From positions 1-64,000 of the forward strand of contig JAXGPL010000014.1 of NCBI GenBank assembly GCA_040766985.1: a stretch of 64,000 nucleotides of DNA. The letters run 5' to 3'. Shown piece by piece: positions 52,997 to 63,155 of this stretch; the first letter of the stretch is position 1; every line of letters begins with the position of its first letter. Source of the stretch: JAXGPL01 sp040766985 (GTDB lineage Bacteria > Bacillota > Sulfobacillia > JAUYEG01). Both the position numbers and the translations under genes were made by a program. The notes below the pieces were generated by a model. The model saw only the letters and a program-made list of their open reading frames with translations. It was not told the origin of the DNA and made no database searches.

Positions 52997-54304
52997 GTGC
53001 CTTTGCTCACCCACCGTCCCCGCGGCACCGTTGACGTTCTCCCCCGGGAAATGCACCGGTGGCACTATGTCGAAGCGGCCATCCGCGACGTTTGTGCCCG
53101 CTTTGGTTTCGACGAGATCCGCACGCCTCTGATCGAGCACGCGGAGCTGTACGTCCGCACGACCGGCGAGACCACGGACCTCCTTGAGAAGGAGACCTAC
53201 ACCTTCGAGGACCGCGGCGGCCGCAGCCTGACTTTGAGGCCTGAAGGCACGCCGGGGGTGGCGAGGGCTTTTCTGGAGAACGGGCTGCAGAACGAGCCGA
53301 TGCCGGCCAAGTTCTACTACCTCGGCCCGATGTTCCGTTACGAGCGGCCCCAGGCGGGCAGGTACCGGCAGCACACGCAGTTCGGCGTGGAGATTTTCGG
53401 TGCGCCCGGCCCCGAGGCGGACCTTGAGGTCATGCTGATCGCCGTCACGTTCTTCCGCAGCCTCGGTCTCAGTTCGCTCACCGTGCACCTCAACTCCATT
53501 GGCTGCCCGTCATGCCGTCCGGCCTACCGCCAGACCCTGATTGACTACTACCGCGCACACCGGGCGGAGCTGTGCCCGGACTGCCGCCGGCGCCTTGAGC
53601 GTAACCCGCTGCGCCTCCTGGACTGCAAGGAGGAAGGCTGCCAGCCCCTCAAACAGGCTGCGCCCAGCTCGATCGCGCACCTTTGCCCCGACTGCGCCAC
53701 GCACTTCTCGCGGCTGCGATCCCTGCTGGAGCGTTTCGGTCTCGACTACACACTCGACCCCACGCTAGTGCGGGGGCTCGATTACTACACGCGGACCATT
53801 TTCGAGATCATCTATCAGGGGCTGGGTGCGCAGGGGACGGTTTGCGGCGGGGGACGCTACGACGGGCTCATCGAGGCGGTCGGGGGACCCTCTGTCGCGG
53901 GCGTCGGCTACGGAATAGGCCTTGAAAGGGTCCTGCTCACCCTCGAAAAAGAGAATATAGCGCTGCCACCGGCGCGCGGGACAGAGATGTTCCTTGCCGT
54001 CGCAGGTTCTGGGGCGGGAGGCGGGGACGCGCTGGCAGACCGGGTACAGGACCTGCTGTATGACCTCCGCCGGGCAGGGATCGCGGCGGACACCGATGTC
54101 CTGGGCCGCAGCCTCCGGCAGCAGATGCGCTACGCCGACCGGCGCGGCGCCAAGCTTGTGGTGGTTATCGGCCCCGACGAGTTGGCGTCAGGGCAGGTCA
54201 AGGTCAAAAAGATGGCGAGCGGCGAAGAGGTTTCCACGACACTTGCCGACCTCGCCGCCGTGGCAAAGAGCCTCCTGGCAACAACCGGCGAAACGGACCG
54301 GTAA
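52997..54304 (+). CDS. hisS: Histidyl-tRNA synthetase
   Basis: 435-residue class II synthetase charging tRNA-His. N-terminus RPRGTVDVLP; motif 1 DEIRTPLIEHAELYVRTTGE; motif 2 FYYLGPMFRYERPQAGRYRQ; histidine-specific LVRGLDYYTRTIFEI and CGGGRYDGL; motif 3 GVGYGIGLERVLL; C-terminal anticodon-binding domain GIAADTDVLGRSLRQQMRYA. An insertion with CPSC, CPDC and CPDC-like pairs (about 165-240) is a zinc-type insertion found in many Bacillota HisRS. Start GTG 52997 is chosen for GGAGGG six bases upstream; TTG 52979 is upstream in frame. Confidence 0.96.
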   Translation: MPLLTHRPRGTVDVLPREMHRWHYVEAAIRDVCARFGFDEIRTPLIEHAELYVRTTGETTDLLEKETYTFEDRGGRSLTLRPEGTPGVARAFLENGLQNEPMPAKFYYLGPMFRYERPQAGRYRQHTQFGVEIFGAPGPEADLEVMLIAVTFFRSLGLSSLTVHLNSIGCPSCRPAYRQTLIDYYRAHRAELCPDCRRRLERNPLRLLDCKEEGCQPLKQAAPSSIAHLCPDCATHFSRLRSLLERFGLDYTLDPTLVRGLDYYTRTIFEIIYQGLGAQGTVCGGGRYDGLIEAVGGPSVAGVGYGIGLERVLLTLEKENIALPPARGTEMFLAVAGSGAGGGDALADRVQDLLYDLRRAGIAADTDVLGRSLRQQMRYADRRGAKLVVVIGPDELASGQVKVKKMASGEEVSTTLADLAAVAKSLLATTGETDR

Positions 54305-54331
54305 GACGTCGGGAGCAAGGGAGGGCCCCGC

Positions 54332-56272
54332 GTGAACTGGGAAGACAACCACAAGGAGGACAGCCGCAACGGGACCGGAGCGGCCGATTCGCGTGTCAGA
54401 AGCAGGTCCCCTCTAAAGTCTGAGCAGGTCGCAGGCGGGACCAACCGGACGCATTACTGCGGTAGCCTGCGGTCCGCCGACGCTGGTGCGCAGGTCATCC
54501 TGGCAGGCTGGGTTGCCCGCCGTCGCGACCTCGGCGGCCTGATCTTCATCGACCTCCGTGACCGGACAGGCCTCGTGCAACTGGTCTTCGACCCGGCCGA
54601 AGCGCCGGAAGCCCACGCCGCAGCCGAGCGCCTGCGCAGTGAATACGTCATCGCCGTCGGCGGTACCGTCCGCCTTCGCGAGCCCTCCGCCCGCAATACT
54701 GCTCTGCCAACCGGCGACGTCGAGGTCCGCCCGGACATCGTTGAGGTCCTCAACGAGTCCAAGACCCCGCCCTTTTACCTTACCGACGACCCGGGGGCGG
54801 ACGAAGCTCTGCGGCTCAAATATCGTTACCTCGACCTTCGCCGCCTCGCTCTGGCCCGGAGTTTCGCGTTGCGGCACCAGGTGGCCAAGATCACCCGCGA
54901 CTACTTCGACCGGCTCGGCTTTCTCGAAGTGGAAACCCCGTCGCTTACCCGCAGCACCCCTGAGGGGGCGCGAGATTTCCTGGTCCCCAGCCGGGTCAAC
55001 CGCGGCCAGTTCTACGCGCTGCCCCAGTCGCCGCAGCTGTTCAAGCAACTGCTGATGGTCGGCGGGTTCGACCGCTACTTCCAGCTCGCCAGGTGCTACC
55101 GAGACGAGGACCTTCGCGCGGACCGGCAGCCGGAGTTCACCCAGATCGACGTGGAAATGTCGTTTATCGACGAGGAAACAATCATGCGGGCAGCTGAGGG
55201 GCTGCTACGCGAAATCGTCGAACGCATCGACGGCAGGCCGTTGCCGCACCGTTTCCCCGCCTGACCTACGAAGAAGCTATGGCCCGCTACGGTTCCGACA
55301 GGCCGGACATCCGCTTCGGCATCGAGCCAAAGGACATCTCTACTCACGCCGCTGCGGCCGAGATGCCCGCCTTCAGGCCGGCGCTGCGGTCGGGCGGTGA
55401 GGTGCGCGCCATCGTCGTTCCCGGCGGCGCAGGAGCCAGCCGCAAGAAGCTTGACCTCTACACCTCGGAGATCACCCGGTTCGGAGCGCGGCCTGGCTGC
55501 GGTGCACTACGAGGAGGGCGGCCCGCGATCGTCGTTGAGCAAGTTCTTCTCAGCCGAGCAATTGGTCCAGTGGGCCACCGCGACAGCAGCTAGGGCAGGG
55601 GATTTGCTGCTCGCGGTCGCAGGCCCGCAGAGCGTCGTCCGCTCCGCGTTGGGCCACCTCCGCCTAGTGGTCGCGCGCGAACTGGGATTTTCCGCCGGAA
55701 GGGAACTCGCCTTCGTGTGGGTGACGGATTTCCCGCTGCTGGAGCCCGGTGACGAACCCGGCCGGCTGTCCGCTGTTCACCACCCGTTCACGTCTGTCAA
55801 GCCGGAAGACCGTGAACTGCTCGCCGTGGATCCGTTGGCGTGCCGTGCGCGGGCCTACGATATCGTGCTCAACGGCGTCGAACTCGGCGGCGGCAGCATC
55901 CGCAACCACCGCCGCGACATGCAGATGGAGCTATTCACCGCGATGGGAATGGCTGAGCCCGAGGCTGAGGAGCGCTTTGGGTTCCTGCTTGAAGCGCTTG
56001 AGTACGGCGCCCCCCCGCATGGCGGGATCGCGCTTGGGCTCGACCGCATCGTGATGATGTTGGGCGGCATGGAGAGCATCCGCGACTGCATTGCATTCCC
56101 CAAAACCACGAGCGCCAGTTGTCTTATGACCGGAGCGCCCGCGGCAGTCGACGCGGTGCAACTGGCGGAACTGGGCTTACAGACCGCCCCGCCGGCTGTG
56201 GCGGCAAACCGCCCTCCGGAGGCGGCCGCCGGCCCGCCGGCTGACGCGGCGCCGCGGGACGAGAATCATTGA
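54332..56272 (+). CDS. aspS: Aspartyl-tRNA synthetase (two frameshifts)
   Basis: Class II synthetase of about 647 residues, bacterial type. The OB-fold anticodon domain has GWVARRRDLGGLIFIDLRDR. Motif 1 FLEVETPSLTRSTPEGARDF and motif 2 GGFDRYFQLARCYRDEDLRA are in the first frame. A base loss near 55,258 (HRFP then LTYEEAMARYGSD expected) and another near 55,485 (FGARGLAAVHYEEGG expected) break the GAD domain. The last frame has DFPLLEPGDEPGR, NGVELGGGSIRNHRRDMQ and motif 3 GIALGLDRIVMML, and ends at 56272. Start GTG 54332 with GGAGGG upstream. As this gene is essential, the breaks point to sequence error. Confidence 0.93.
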
Positions 56273-56287
56273 TAGCTGGCGTTTGAT

Positions 56288-56317
56288 TTGTGACCGTCGC
56301 TCAAGGTGTGCTAAAAT
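56288..56317 (+). promoter_or_regulatory. Promoter of the 6S RNA gene
   Basis: -35-like TTGTGA (56288-56293), 18-base spacer, -10 TAAAAT (56312-56317). Predicted start about 56324, just upstream of the RNA's closing stem. Confidence 0.6.
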
Positions 56318-56323
56318 TGCATT

Positions 56324-56565
56324 GGCGAGCGGCCCACCAGTGGGCCGCGAGGCAGGCACCCTGCTGTGCACGCATAGATCCGGCAATGTGATTGAGCCAA
56401 CATCATCACATTGGGAGCCGGGCTCCGCGCGCGGCTCGCAGGCCCCCCGCATCCGGCTCCGGCTGGAGCGTGTGGGGACGCGAAAAACGCGCGGGAGGGC
56501 ACCCACCTGCTTAGAGCAGGTTCAAGACACCCGGATTAACGACATGGCGGGGTGCTTGTCTTTTT
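56324..56565 (+). ncRNA. ssrS: 6S RNA
   Basis: The space between aspS and ltaE/rarA carries a structured RNA gene. The 3' half has the 6S hallmark words CACCCACCTG-CTTAGAG-CAGGTTCAAG and ACGACATGGCGG. The closing stem pairs 56350-56361 with 56550-56561 (12 bp including two G-U), followed by TTTT, so it also ends in a terminator. Internal hairpins include CAATGTGA/TCACATTG, GGAGCCGG/CCGGCTCC and ACCTGC/GCAGGT. 6S RNA binds sigma-A RNA polymerase by mimicking an open promoter. A location near aspS and rarA is known for Bacillus bsrA. The 5' end is uncertain by about 25 bases; a hairpin at 56330-56349 may be a processed leader. Confidence 0.75.
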
Positions 56566-56691
56566 GCCTCACCCGCGGCGGCGTTAGCCGGCCGCTACCC
56601 GGCCGAAGCAGGAGCGCGGAGCCCCAATCGATAAGTGCAGTCCAAACGACGCCGGGGCGCGCCAGCGCCGCCGGCGAGGGGGCCCAATCAA

Positions 56692-57748
56692 TTGAGCAGT
56701 CCAGTCCAAACCAAGCAGCCGGTGCGGCCGGTTGAGTTGCGTTCTGACACGTTCACGGTGCCGACCCCGAAGATGAGACGCGCGATGTACGAGGCTGAAG
56801 TCGGCGACGACGACTACGGCGAAGACCCGACCGTCAACCGTCTGGAAGAGCTGGCGGCCGACATGCTTGGCCAGGAAGCCGCGCTATTCGTACTCAGCGG
56901 GACGATGGGCAATCAAGTGGCCGTGATGACCCACGCCGGCCGCGGCGACGAGGTCATCGTCGAGCAAGAAGCGCACGTGTTTTTCTATGAGGTCGGGGGC
57001 ATCAGTGGGCTGGCCGGGGCACACGTCCGTACGGTGCGTGGCGAGCACGGAGTGCCGCCTCTTTGGCCGTCGAAGCTGCGATCAGAGGAAAACCACCACT
57101 TTCCGCGCACCAAGCTGCTGTGCCTGGAAAACACCCACAACCGCGCGGGGGGCACGGTGATGACCCCTGCGCAGACGGTGGCCCTTGCCGGTCTGGCCCA
57201 CCGGTACGGGCTCCAGGTCCATCTCGATGGGGCAAGGGTCTTCAACGCCGCGGTGCGGCTGGGAGTGCCCGTCGGAGAACTCACCGCGCCCGTCGATTCC
57301 GTCCAGATCTGCCTTCTAAGGGTCTCTGCTGCGGCGCAGGGTCGATCCTCGCGGGATCCGCGGCATTCATCGCCGAGGCCCGCCGAAACCGCAAGGTCAT
57401 CGGGGGAGGACTCAGGCAGGCCGGTTTCCTGGCAGCCCCGGCAATCATCGCCCTGACCGAGATGGTCGACAGGCTCGCGGAGGACAACGCCCGGCCGCGA
57501 CGCTCGCGCAAGGCCTTGACGGCCTGCCGGGAGTGACGATCGACGTTGCCTCGGCCGAGACCAACATCGTGTGCTTTGAAGTCAACAACGCGGCCAAGTG
57601 GGTTTCTGAGCTGAAGGACCGGGGTGTCTTGGCCAACACGATGAGCCCGACGACGGTGCGCCTGGTCACTCACAAGGATGTGGGAGACGAGGATATCCGA
57701 TACGCGCTCCTGCAGTTGGCCGACGTGGCCGGGCGGCTGGCGGGGTAG
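56692..57748 (+). CDS. ltaE: Low-specificity L-threonine aldolase (frameshifted)
   Basis: PLP enzyme of about 351 residues that splits L-threonine or allo-threonine into glycine and acetaldehyde. N-terminal part: VELRSDTFTVPTPKMRRAM, GDDDYGEDPTVNRLEELAA, FVLSGTMGNQVAVM, CLENTHNRAGGTVM and VHLDGARVFNAAVRLG. Frame changes near 57,312 and 57,500; the middle frame has SKGLCCGAGSILAGSA, holding the PLP lysine. The end reads ASAETNIVCFEVNNAAKWVS in a third frame to 57748. Start TTG 56692 with GAGGGGG 9 bases upstream. Confidence 0.88.
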
Positions 57749-57754
57749 GACCGG

Positions 57755-59140
57755 ATGGCGAGAAGCCGCGAACAAGGCCCCAACCTGTTTGCGCCGGAGG
57801 CCTCACGCCTGCGGGCGGAGGCCCCGCTCGCGGCGCGCATGAGGCCCCTTGACCTTGACGCCTACCTGGGGCAAGAGGCGATCGTCGGCCAGGGCACGGT
57901 GCTGCGAAGGGCAATCGAGGACGACACGCTGGGGTCGTTTGTTTTTTGGGGCCCTGCGGGGAGCGGCAAGACCACCCTGGCCCGGATCATCGCTTCGACG
58001 ACCAAGGCGCACTTCGAGCAGTTAAGCGCGGTATCCGCGGGGGTTGCCGACGTCCGGCGGACCATCCAGGAGGCCAGGCACCGCCTTGCGCAAGAGGGCC
58101 GACGCACGGTCTTGTTCATCGACGAGATCCACCGGTTCAATAAAGCCCAGCAGGATGCCCTGCTGCCGGCCGTCGAGGACGGCACCATTTATCTGATCGG
58201 AGCCACTACCGAAAACCCCTACTTCGAGGTCACGCAGGCGCTGGTTTCCCGGTGCAGGGTGTTCAGGCTGGAGAAGCTCACTGCCGACCAGATCCGCGCT
58301 CTTTTGCGCCGCGCGTTGGAAGATGAGGAGCAGGGGCTTGGGCGGCTCCGGCCGCAGATCGACGATGACGCCATCGAACACCTTGTCACTGTGGCTGACG
58401 GCGACGCGCGTTCGGCCCTAAATGCCCTTGAGCTGGCAGTGCTCACGGCAACGCCCGGCCCGGATGCGGAGAGGCATGTCGATCTCCAGCGCGCGATCGA
58501 TGCCGTCCAGCGGCGGGCCCTTCGCTACGACAGGCAGGGTGATGCGCATTACGACGCCTCCTCAGCCCTGATCAAGAGCATGCGCGGCAGCGACCCGGAC
58601 GCGGCGGTCTACTGGCTGGCGAGGATGATCGACGCCGGCGAGGACCCCGTGTTCATCGCCCGCCGGATCGTTATCTGCGCCGCCGAGGATGTGGGCAACG
58701 CGGACCCGCGCGCGTTGATGGTCGCAACGGCCGCGGCCTATGCCACCACAATGATCGGGCTGCCTGAAGCCCGTATCCCGCTGGCCCAGGCGGCGATCTA
58801 CGTAGCCACCGCGCCAAAGAGCAACGCCTGTTGCGCGGCGATCGACGCAGCGCTCAAAGATGTGCGCGAGCGGCCGGACAGCGGGGTCCCGTTTCACCTT
58901 CGCAACGCGCCGCACCCGGGCATGGCGCAGCACGGGTTCGGCGTGGGTTACCAGTATCCGCACAACTTCCCCGGCCATTACGTAAAGCAGGCGTACCTTC
59001 CGCCGGAGCTCGCCGGGGCAACATATTACCGGCCTGCCGACACCGGCGAAGAAGCCGAAGTCACCCGAAGGATGAGCGATTTGTCAGGGTTGACCCGCAA
59101 GCCTGACGATGGTAGTATGCCCTCAGAGGACAAAGCCTAG
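57755..59140 (+). CDS. rarA: Replication-associated recombination protein RarA (MgsA) AAA+ ATPase
   Basis: 461-residue clamp-loader-like ATPase acting at stalled forks. RPLDLDAYLGQEAIVG, Walker A FWGPAGSGKTTLARII, Walker B LFIDEIHRFNKAQQD, sensor 1 IGATTENPYFEV, and the C-terminal tetramerisation part DAAVYWLARMIDAGEDP and AAEDVGNADPRAL. The C-terminal YQYPHNFPGHYVKQAYLP is the family ending. Starts 6 bases after ltaE. Confidence 0.95.
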   Translation: MARSREQGPNLFAPEASRLRAEAPLAARMRPLDLDAYLGQEAIVGQGTVLRRAIEDDTLGSFVFWGPAGSGKTTLARIIASTTKAHFEQLSAVSAGVADVRRTIQEARHRLAQEGRRTVLFIDEIHRFNKAQQDALLPAVEDGTIYLIGATTENPYFEVTQALVSRCRVFRLEKLTADQIRALLRRALEDEEQGLGRLRPQIDDDAIEHLVTVADGDARSALNALELAVLTATPGPDAERHVDLQRAIDAVQRRALRYDRQGDAHYDASSALIKSMRGSDPDAAVYWLARMIDAGEDPVFIARRIVICAAEDVGNADPRALMVATAAAYATTMIGLPEARIPLAQAAIYVATAPKSNACCAAIDAALKDVRERPDSGVPFHLRNAPHPGMAQHGFGVGYQYPHNFPGHYVKQAYLPPELAGATYYRPADTGEEAEVTRRMSDLSGLTRKPDDGSMPSEDKA

Positions 59141-59246
59141 TTGTTTGGTAGGGTATAGGGCGGCACCGCGAAGGCACGACAGCAAGACACAACTGGATTG
59201 TACTGCGGGGCCGGATTTCGCAAGCCCGGGGCACGGAGGCGTAACC

Positions 59247-59729
59247 ATGCGGCTATCCACACGCGGCAGATACGGCGTTGCGGCGTTGTATGAGTTGGCA
59301 ACCCGGTCGGACGGGTCGCCCGTGACCCTTCGCCAGATAGCGGAGGGGCAGGGGCTTTCGGAGAGCTATCTTGAGCAGCTTTTCCTGGCCCTGCGGCGGG
59401 CTGACGTAGTCAGCAGCGTGCGCGGGGCGCAGGGCGGGTACGTCCTTGCCCGTCCAGCCGCGGAGATTACCATCGGCGACATCGTCCGCGCGTTAGAGGG
59501 GCCGATCGCCCCCGTCTCGTGTGTTGCCGATGAAGAGGCCTGCACACGAGACCACCTTGACGGCTGCCCTACCAGACCGATCTGGATCAGGCTCGCACGG
59601 TGCATGAACCGGGTGCTTGATTCGATCACGCTTGCGGACATTTCCGAGGCGGAGCCGGGCACGGTTTCGGATGAACCGTGCCGGATGTGCACTTCCCGGC
59701 AAGGAGGCAGCAGCCACCCAGATGACTAG
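59247..59729 (+). CDS. iscR: Rrf2/IscR family transcriptional regulator
   Basis: 160-residue winged-helix regulator. MRLSTRGRYGVAALYELA starts the HTH domain; recognition region SYLEQLFLALRRADVVSSVRGAQGGY. Three cysteines in CVADEEACTRDHLDGC (C-x6-C-x7-C) are placed as the [2Fe-2S] ligands of IscR. So it probably senses Fe-S supply and represses the iscSU genes behind it. Start ATG 59247 with GGAGG 7 bases upstream; overlaps iscS by 8 bases. Confidence 0.9.
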   Translation: MRLSTRGRYGVAALYELATRSDGSPVTLRQIAEGQGLSESYLEQLFLALRRADVVSSVRGAQGGYVLARPAAEITIGDIVRALEGPIAPVSCVADEEACTRDHLDGCPTRPIWIRLARCMNRVLDSITLADISEAEPGTVSDEPCRMCTSRQGGSSHPDD

Positions 59730-60957
59730 CCACAGCAGTTCGGCCACAAGGCATGTCTACCTCGACAATGCCGCGACGACCCGGGTGCGCCCGGAAGTCG
59801 CGCAGGCGATTGTCAATTTCATGACCGAGGATTACGGCAACCCGTCGAGCATCCACTCCTGGGGGCGTACGGCCAGGGAGGCGATGGAGCAGGCGCGCGC
59901 AAACGTCGCGAGGCTCATCGGCGCCCGGCAAACGGAGATCATCTTTACCAGCGGCGGCACCGAAGCGGACAACCTTGCGATCATCGGCGCGGCCCGCGGC
60001 GCCCGGGACGGCCGCAACCATATCATCACGAGCCGGATCGAGCACCACGCCGTGCTCCATTCGTGCGAGTACCTTGAGGAGCGCGGCTTTGAAGTGACGT
60101 ACCTGCCGGTCGACTGCGAGGGGCTGGTCGATCCGGATGAGGTCCGGCGGGCGATTACCCCGAAGACGTTGCTGGTGACGATCATGCACGGCAACAACGA
60201 AGTCGGCACGATTGAGCCGGTCGCGGAAATCGGGCGGATCTGCCGGGAGGCCGGGGTGCTGTTTCACAGCGACGCGGTGCAGAGCGCCGGCAAAGTGCCG
60301 ATCGACGTGCAGGCGATGAACATCGACATGCTGACGGTGTCAGGGCACAAGATGTACGGCCCCAAGGGAGCCGGCTCGCTGTACGTGCGTCGCGGCATCC
60401 GGCTCGAGCCGCTGCAGCACGGCGGTTCCCACGAGCGCAAGCTGCGCGCCGGCACTGAAAACGTGCCCGGCATCGTCGGCTACGGCGTCGCGGCAGACCT
60501 TGCGCATCAAGAGCTGGACGGACTCGCCGCGCGCCTCTCCGCGATGCGGGACGCCCTGATCGACGGCCTTTTGGCGCTCCCCAATACCAGGCTCAACGGG
60601 CACCGCACGCTGCGGCTGCCGCACAACGTCAACGTCAGCTTCCGGGACATCGAGGGCGAGTCGGTGTTGTTGGCCCTGGACATGGCCGGGATCGCGGCCT
60701 CGACCGGCTCAGCCTGCACCTCCGGTTCGCTGCAGCCGTCGCACGTGCTCCTCGCCATGGGCAACAGCCACCAGGACGCGCAGGGCAGTATCCGGATGAC
60801 CCTCGGCCGCGACAACGAGCCTCAGGATGTGGTATACATTCTGGACCGCATCGGGCCGATCGTCGCCAGGCTGCGTTCGATGTCGCCGCTGGCGGTTGCA
60901 GCGGCTGCGCCCTGCGCTGGCGCTGGCGAGGCCAAGACAAAGGAGGGCCCGAAGTGA
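59722..60957 (+). CDS. iscS: Cysteine desulfurase (IscS/NifS)
   Basis: 411-residue class V PLP enzyme delivering sulfur from cysteine. VYLDNAATTRVRPEV, IIFTSGGTEADNLAI, SRIEHHAVLHSCEYLE, the PLP Lys in LTVSGHKMYGPKGAG, and the catalytic Cys loop in ASTGSACTSGSLQPSHVL. The C-terminal 25 residues are Ala-rich. Start ATG 59722 overlaps iscR; its stop overlaps iscU (GTGA). Confidence 0.95.
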   Translation: MTSHSSSATRHVYLDNAATTRVRPEVAQAIVNFMTEDYGNPSSIHSWGRTAREAMEQARANVARLIGARQTEIIFTSGGTEADNLAIIGAARGARDGRNHIITSRIEHHAVLHSCEYLEERGFEVTYLPVDCEGLVDPDEVRRAITPKTLLVTIMHGNNEVGTIEPVAEIGRICREAGVLFHSDAVQSAGKVPIDVQAMNIDMLTVSGHKMYGPKGAGSLYVRRGIRLEPLQHGGSHERKLRAGTENVPGIVGYGVAADLAHQELDGLAARLSAMRDALIDGLLALPNTRLNGHRTLRLPHNVNVSFRDIEGESVLLALDMAGIAASTGSACTSGSLQPSHVLLAMGNSHQDAQGSIRMTLGRDNEPQDVVYILDRIGPIVARLRSMSPLAVAAAAPCAGAGEAKTKEGPK

Positions 60958-61343
60958 GCGAGGCCTATACGGATAAGGTGATGGACCACTTCATGAACCC
61001 GCGCAACGTCGGCGAGATTGCGGAGGCCGACGGCGTCGGCCAGGTCGGCAACCCGGTCTGCGGCGACGTCATGCGCATTTACATCAAGCTTGATGAGAGC
61101 GGGCGGATCGCGGATGTCAAGTTCAAGACGTTCGGCTGCGGCGCCGCCATCGCGACAAGCAGCATGATCACTGAACTCGTCAAGGGCAAGACCTTAGAAG
61201 ACGCCCTCGCCATCTCCAACCGCACCGTGGCGGATGCCCTCGGCGGGTTGCGCCGCGCAGATGCTGCTCGGCCTACCGGCGATGCGCTCTCGCCTGTCTG
61301 TGCGCTCTGGGCGACCAGCGCAAGGCCCGCACCCCGATCGTGA
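60954..61343 (+). CDS. iscU: Fe-S cluster scaffold IscU/NifU-like protein (C-terminus frameshifted)
   Basis: The first 95 residues are a normal scaffold: YTDKVMDHFMNPRNVGEI, VGNPVCGDVMRIYIKL (first Cys), VKFKTFGCGAAIATSSM (second Cys) and ALAISNRTVADALGG. After this the frame is lost near 61,250: the expected PxQKxHCS block with the third Cys appears only as fragments in other frames (AQMLLGL near 61,260). The annotated stop at 61343 is therefore probably not the real end. Confidence 0.85.
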   Translation: MSEAYTDKVMDHFMNPRNVGEIAEADGVGQVGNPVCGDVMRIYIKLDESGRIADVKFKTFGCGAAIATSSMITELVKGKTLEDALAISNRTVADALGGLRRADAARPTGDALSPVCALWATSARPAPRS

Positions 61344-61922
61344 GCTCGACGTGCCATACGACGCCGAGCGCAACCACGCATGCGACGACGAGCAAGCGCC
61401 GGCGGTGGCGATGTGCGGAACCCGGACGCGCCGTGCACCCTGCGCATCAACGGAAGGTGTAAGCAGCCGGCGCAGCAGGACACTACACATCGCTGTTCGA
61501 TCAGGGCCGCCCGCAAGGAGCGCTGGCGCTACCTCGACTCCGCAGTGAGGGAACACTAGCCGTTGACGCTGCGCATCGCCGGTTGGGCTGTGGCGAGAGA
61601 TTTCCGGCGTGGAAAGGGGCCTCAGCTGCCGGCACGTACTCGTGCCGCAGTTTTTCCGGACCTGTCCCGTCTGCGGGGAGCAGGCCCCGATCGGTCGCAT
61701 CGGCGCCGCGCAGTTTTCTGTTGGGTTGTTCGCACGCAGTTCTCCCGCGGTGGTTCGCGGGCCCGGGTATAAATCGACGATGACGGTACGGCAACGCCGC
61801 AGCGGCTTGCCTCGTCCACGATGGAATACCGCACCATCCCCACCCGGATGGGGAAGGAGCGATGGGTCAAACATGGAACTGCGTGAGGAGGTGAGCGGGC
61901 AACTGAATCAGCACGGGAAGGC
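61344..61922. other. Disturbed region between iscU and the ytxH-like ORF
   Basis: About 580 bases without a clear gene. mnmA, which often follows iscU in Bacillota, was not recognised. A short frame around 61412-61559 reads DVRNPDAPCTLRINGRCKQP and ends ERWRYLDSAVREH, which looks protein-like (Cys-containing) but has no confident start. CRHVLVPQFFRTCPVCGEQ near 61,630-61,690 is another Cys-rich fragment. Frequent indels make the true content uncertain. Confidence 0.4.
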
Positions 61923-62093
61923 ATGTTGACGGGGTGTTCGTGGGAGCAGCAGTAGGCATGTGGTTAGGGCCGCACGTTCTGAACAACGATGGGCGCGACA
62001 ACATGGTGCAGATGGCGAGGGGCGGCAGCCGACCGTGCCGAGCGCATGTTCCGGCAGGGCAAGGCCGAGATGTCGGAGGCAATGTCTAAGTAA
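61923..62093 (+). CDS. YtxH-like small membrane-anchored protein (frameshifted)
   Basis: A small protein of about 56 residues when repaired. ATG 61923 (MLTG), then after a one-base shift VFVGAAVGMWLGP and LNNDGRDNMVQMARG; a second shift gives AADRAERMFRQGKAEMSEAM-SK and TAA at 62091-62093. A hydrophobic Gly/Ala segment followed by a charged helix is typical of YtxH-like proteins, which in Bacillota sit in front of perM. Function unknown. Confidence 0.5.
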
Positions 62094-62119
62094 GCCGAAG
62101 TCCGCTCAGGAGGGTTTCC

Positions 62120-63155
62120 ATGGGAACGGTCGCTGACTGGTTCAACTGAACATCGGCGGCTCCTCAAGGCCGCCGTTTTGCTCGCCCTCGTATCGCTGGC
62201 GTGTGGCGCGTATCCGGGTGTGCTACTCCCGTTCGTCCTGGCGATCGTCACTCATGCCTCTTCAACCCGCTGGTCAAACTCTGGTCAAGAAAGGTTTTCG
62301 CGTACCGCGGCTCTGGTGTTCATCTACGTCGTCTTCTTTCTGACGGTCGCGGTGGGAGTGGGCATTGTCATACCGACAGTTGTCTTCGAAAACCAGCCGC
62401 CGCTGGCCAGTTCGTGCCGCAGTACTTGCCCAGGTGCAGAGATGGCCTACGAGTTCCAGGCGCGGTAGCGAAAGTGCAGGTTGCCGCGGCAAGTGCGGCA
62501 GGCCATCGACGACGCGGTGCTGACGGTCAGGGCAGGTGCTCAGGCTCGTCCGGTTCGCGGCGCAAGGCTTGTTCTCGGCGTCTTCTCCGCGTTCTTCAGC
62601 CTCATCGTCGCGCCGGTGCTCTCCAGCTACCTGCTAAGGGACGTCGACGGCTTGCGTGCAGGCGCTGGCAGGTTCATCCCGTCCAGAGACCGCAGGGCAC
62701 CCTCAAGTTTGCTCTCCGAGATCGGCTGGGGTTGGCCGGCATCGCGGTCAACTGATCGTGCGCGCCATCCGTCGGCTCGCTGGTCACCTGGCCCTGTTCC
62801 TGCTCGGCATCCGGTTCGCGGTCATCCTCGGCATCGTGGCCCGGGTCATGGTCATCATGCTTCGGCCCGTTCGATGGAGCAATCCCGGCGCTCGCCGTCG
62901 CCGCTTCCACGTCGACGCTGGGCGCAATCCAGGTCCTTGTCGCACTTACGGCGATACAGCAACTCGAAGCGCAGTTCATTTCGCCACCGGATCATCGGCT
63001 TGAGCATGTCCGGCCTGCCCCTGGCCGTGATCTTTACCGCGCAACGCAGGCCTTGAGCTGTTCGGCGTTATCGGCATGCTCGTGGCGGTTCCGGTCGCCG
63101 GGATCATCCGGATCTCCTCGACCACTGGGTCGCGGACGCAACTCAAGGGATGAAC
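62120..63155 (+). pseudogene. AI-2E/PerM family transporter, multiply frameshifted
   Basis: The gene starts at ATG 62120 behind a perfect AGGAGG. Motifs of the PerM (UPF0118) family appear in alternating frames: LLPFVLAIV, TAALVFIYVVFFLTVAVGVG, VRQAIDDAVLTVRAGA, LVLGVFSAFFSLIVAPVLSS with YLLRDVDGLRAGAGRFIP, LALFLLGIRFAVILGIV, QVLVALTAIQQLEA, PLAVIFTA and LFGVIGMLVAVPVAGIIRI. At least six indels are needed to link them. The repaired length of about 345 residues is normal for the family. Its place before alaS is typical of Bacillota. Confidence 0.75.

Noticed and set aside
53041..53488. T-box upstream of hisS
   Set aside because: The space between promoter and start is about 50 nt and no TGGNACC core is present.
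55258..55266. Selenocysteine UGA in aspS
   Set aside because: The protein continues in a different frame after the TGA, so this is an indel. No other in-frame TGA with matching downstream coding was found, so no selenoprotein is called.
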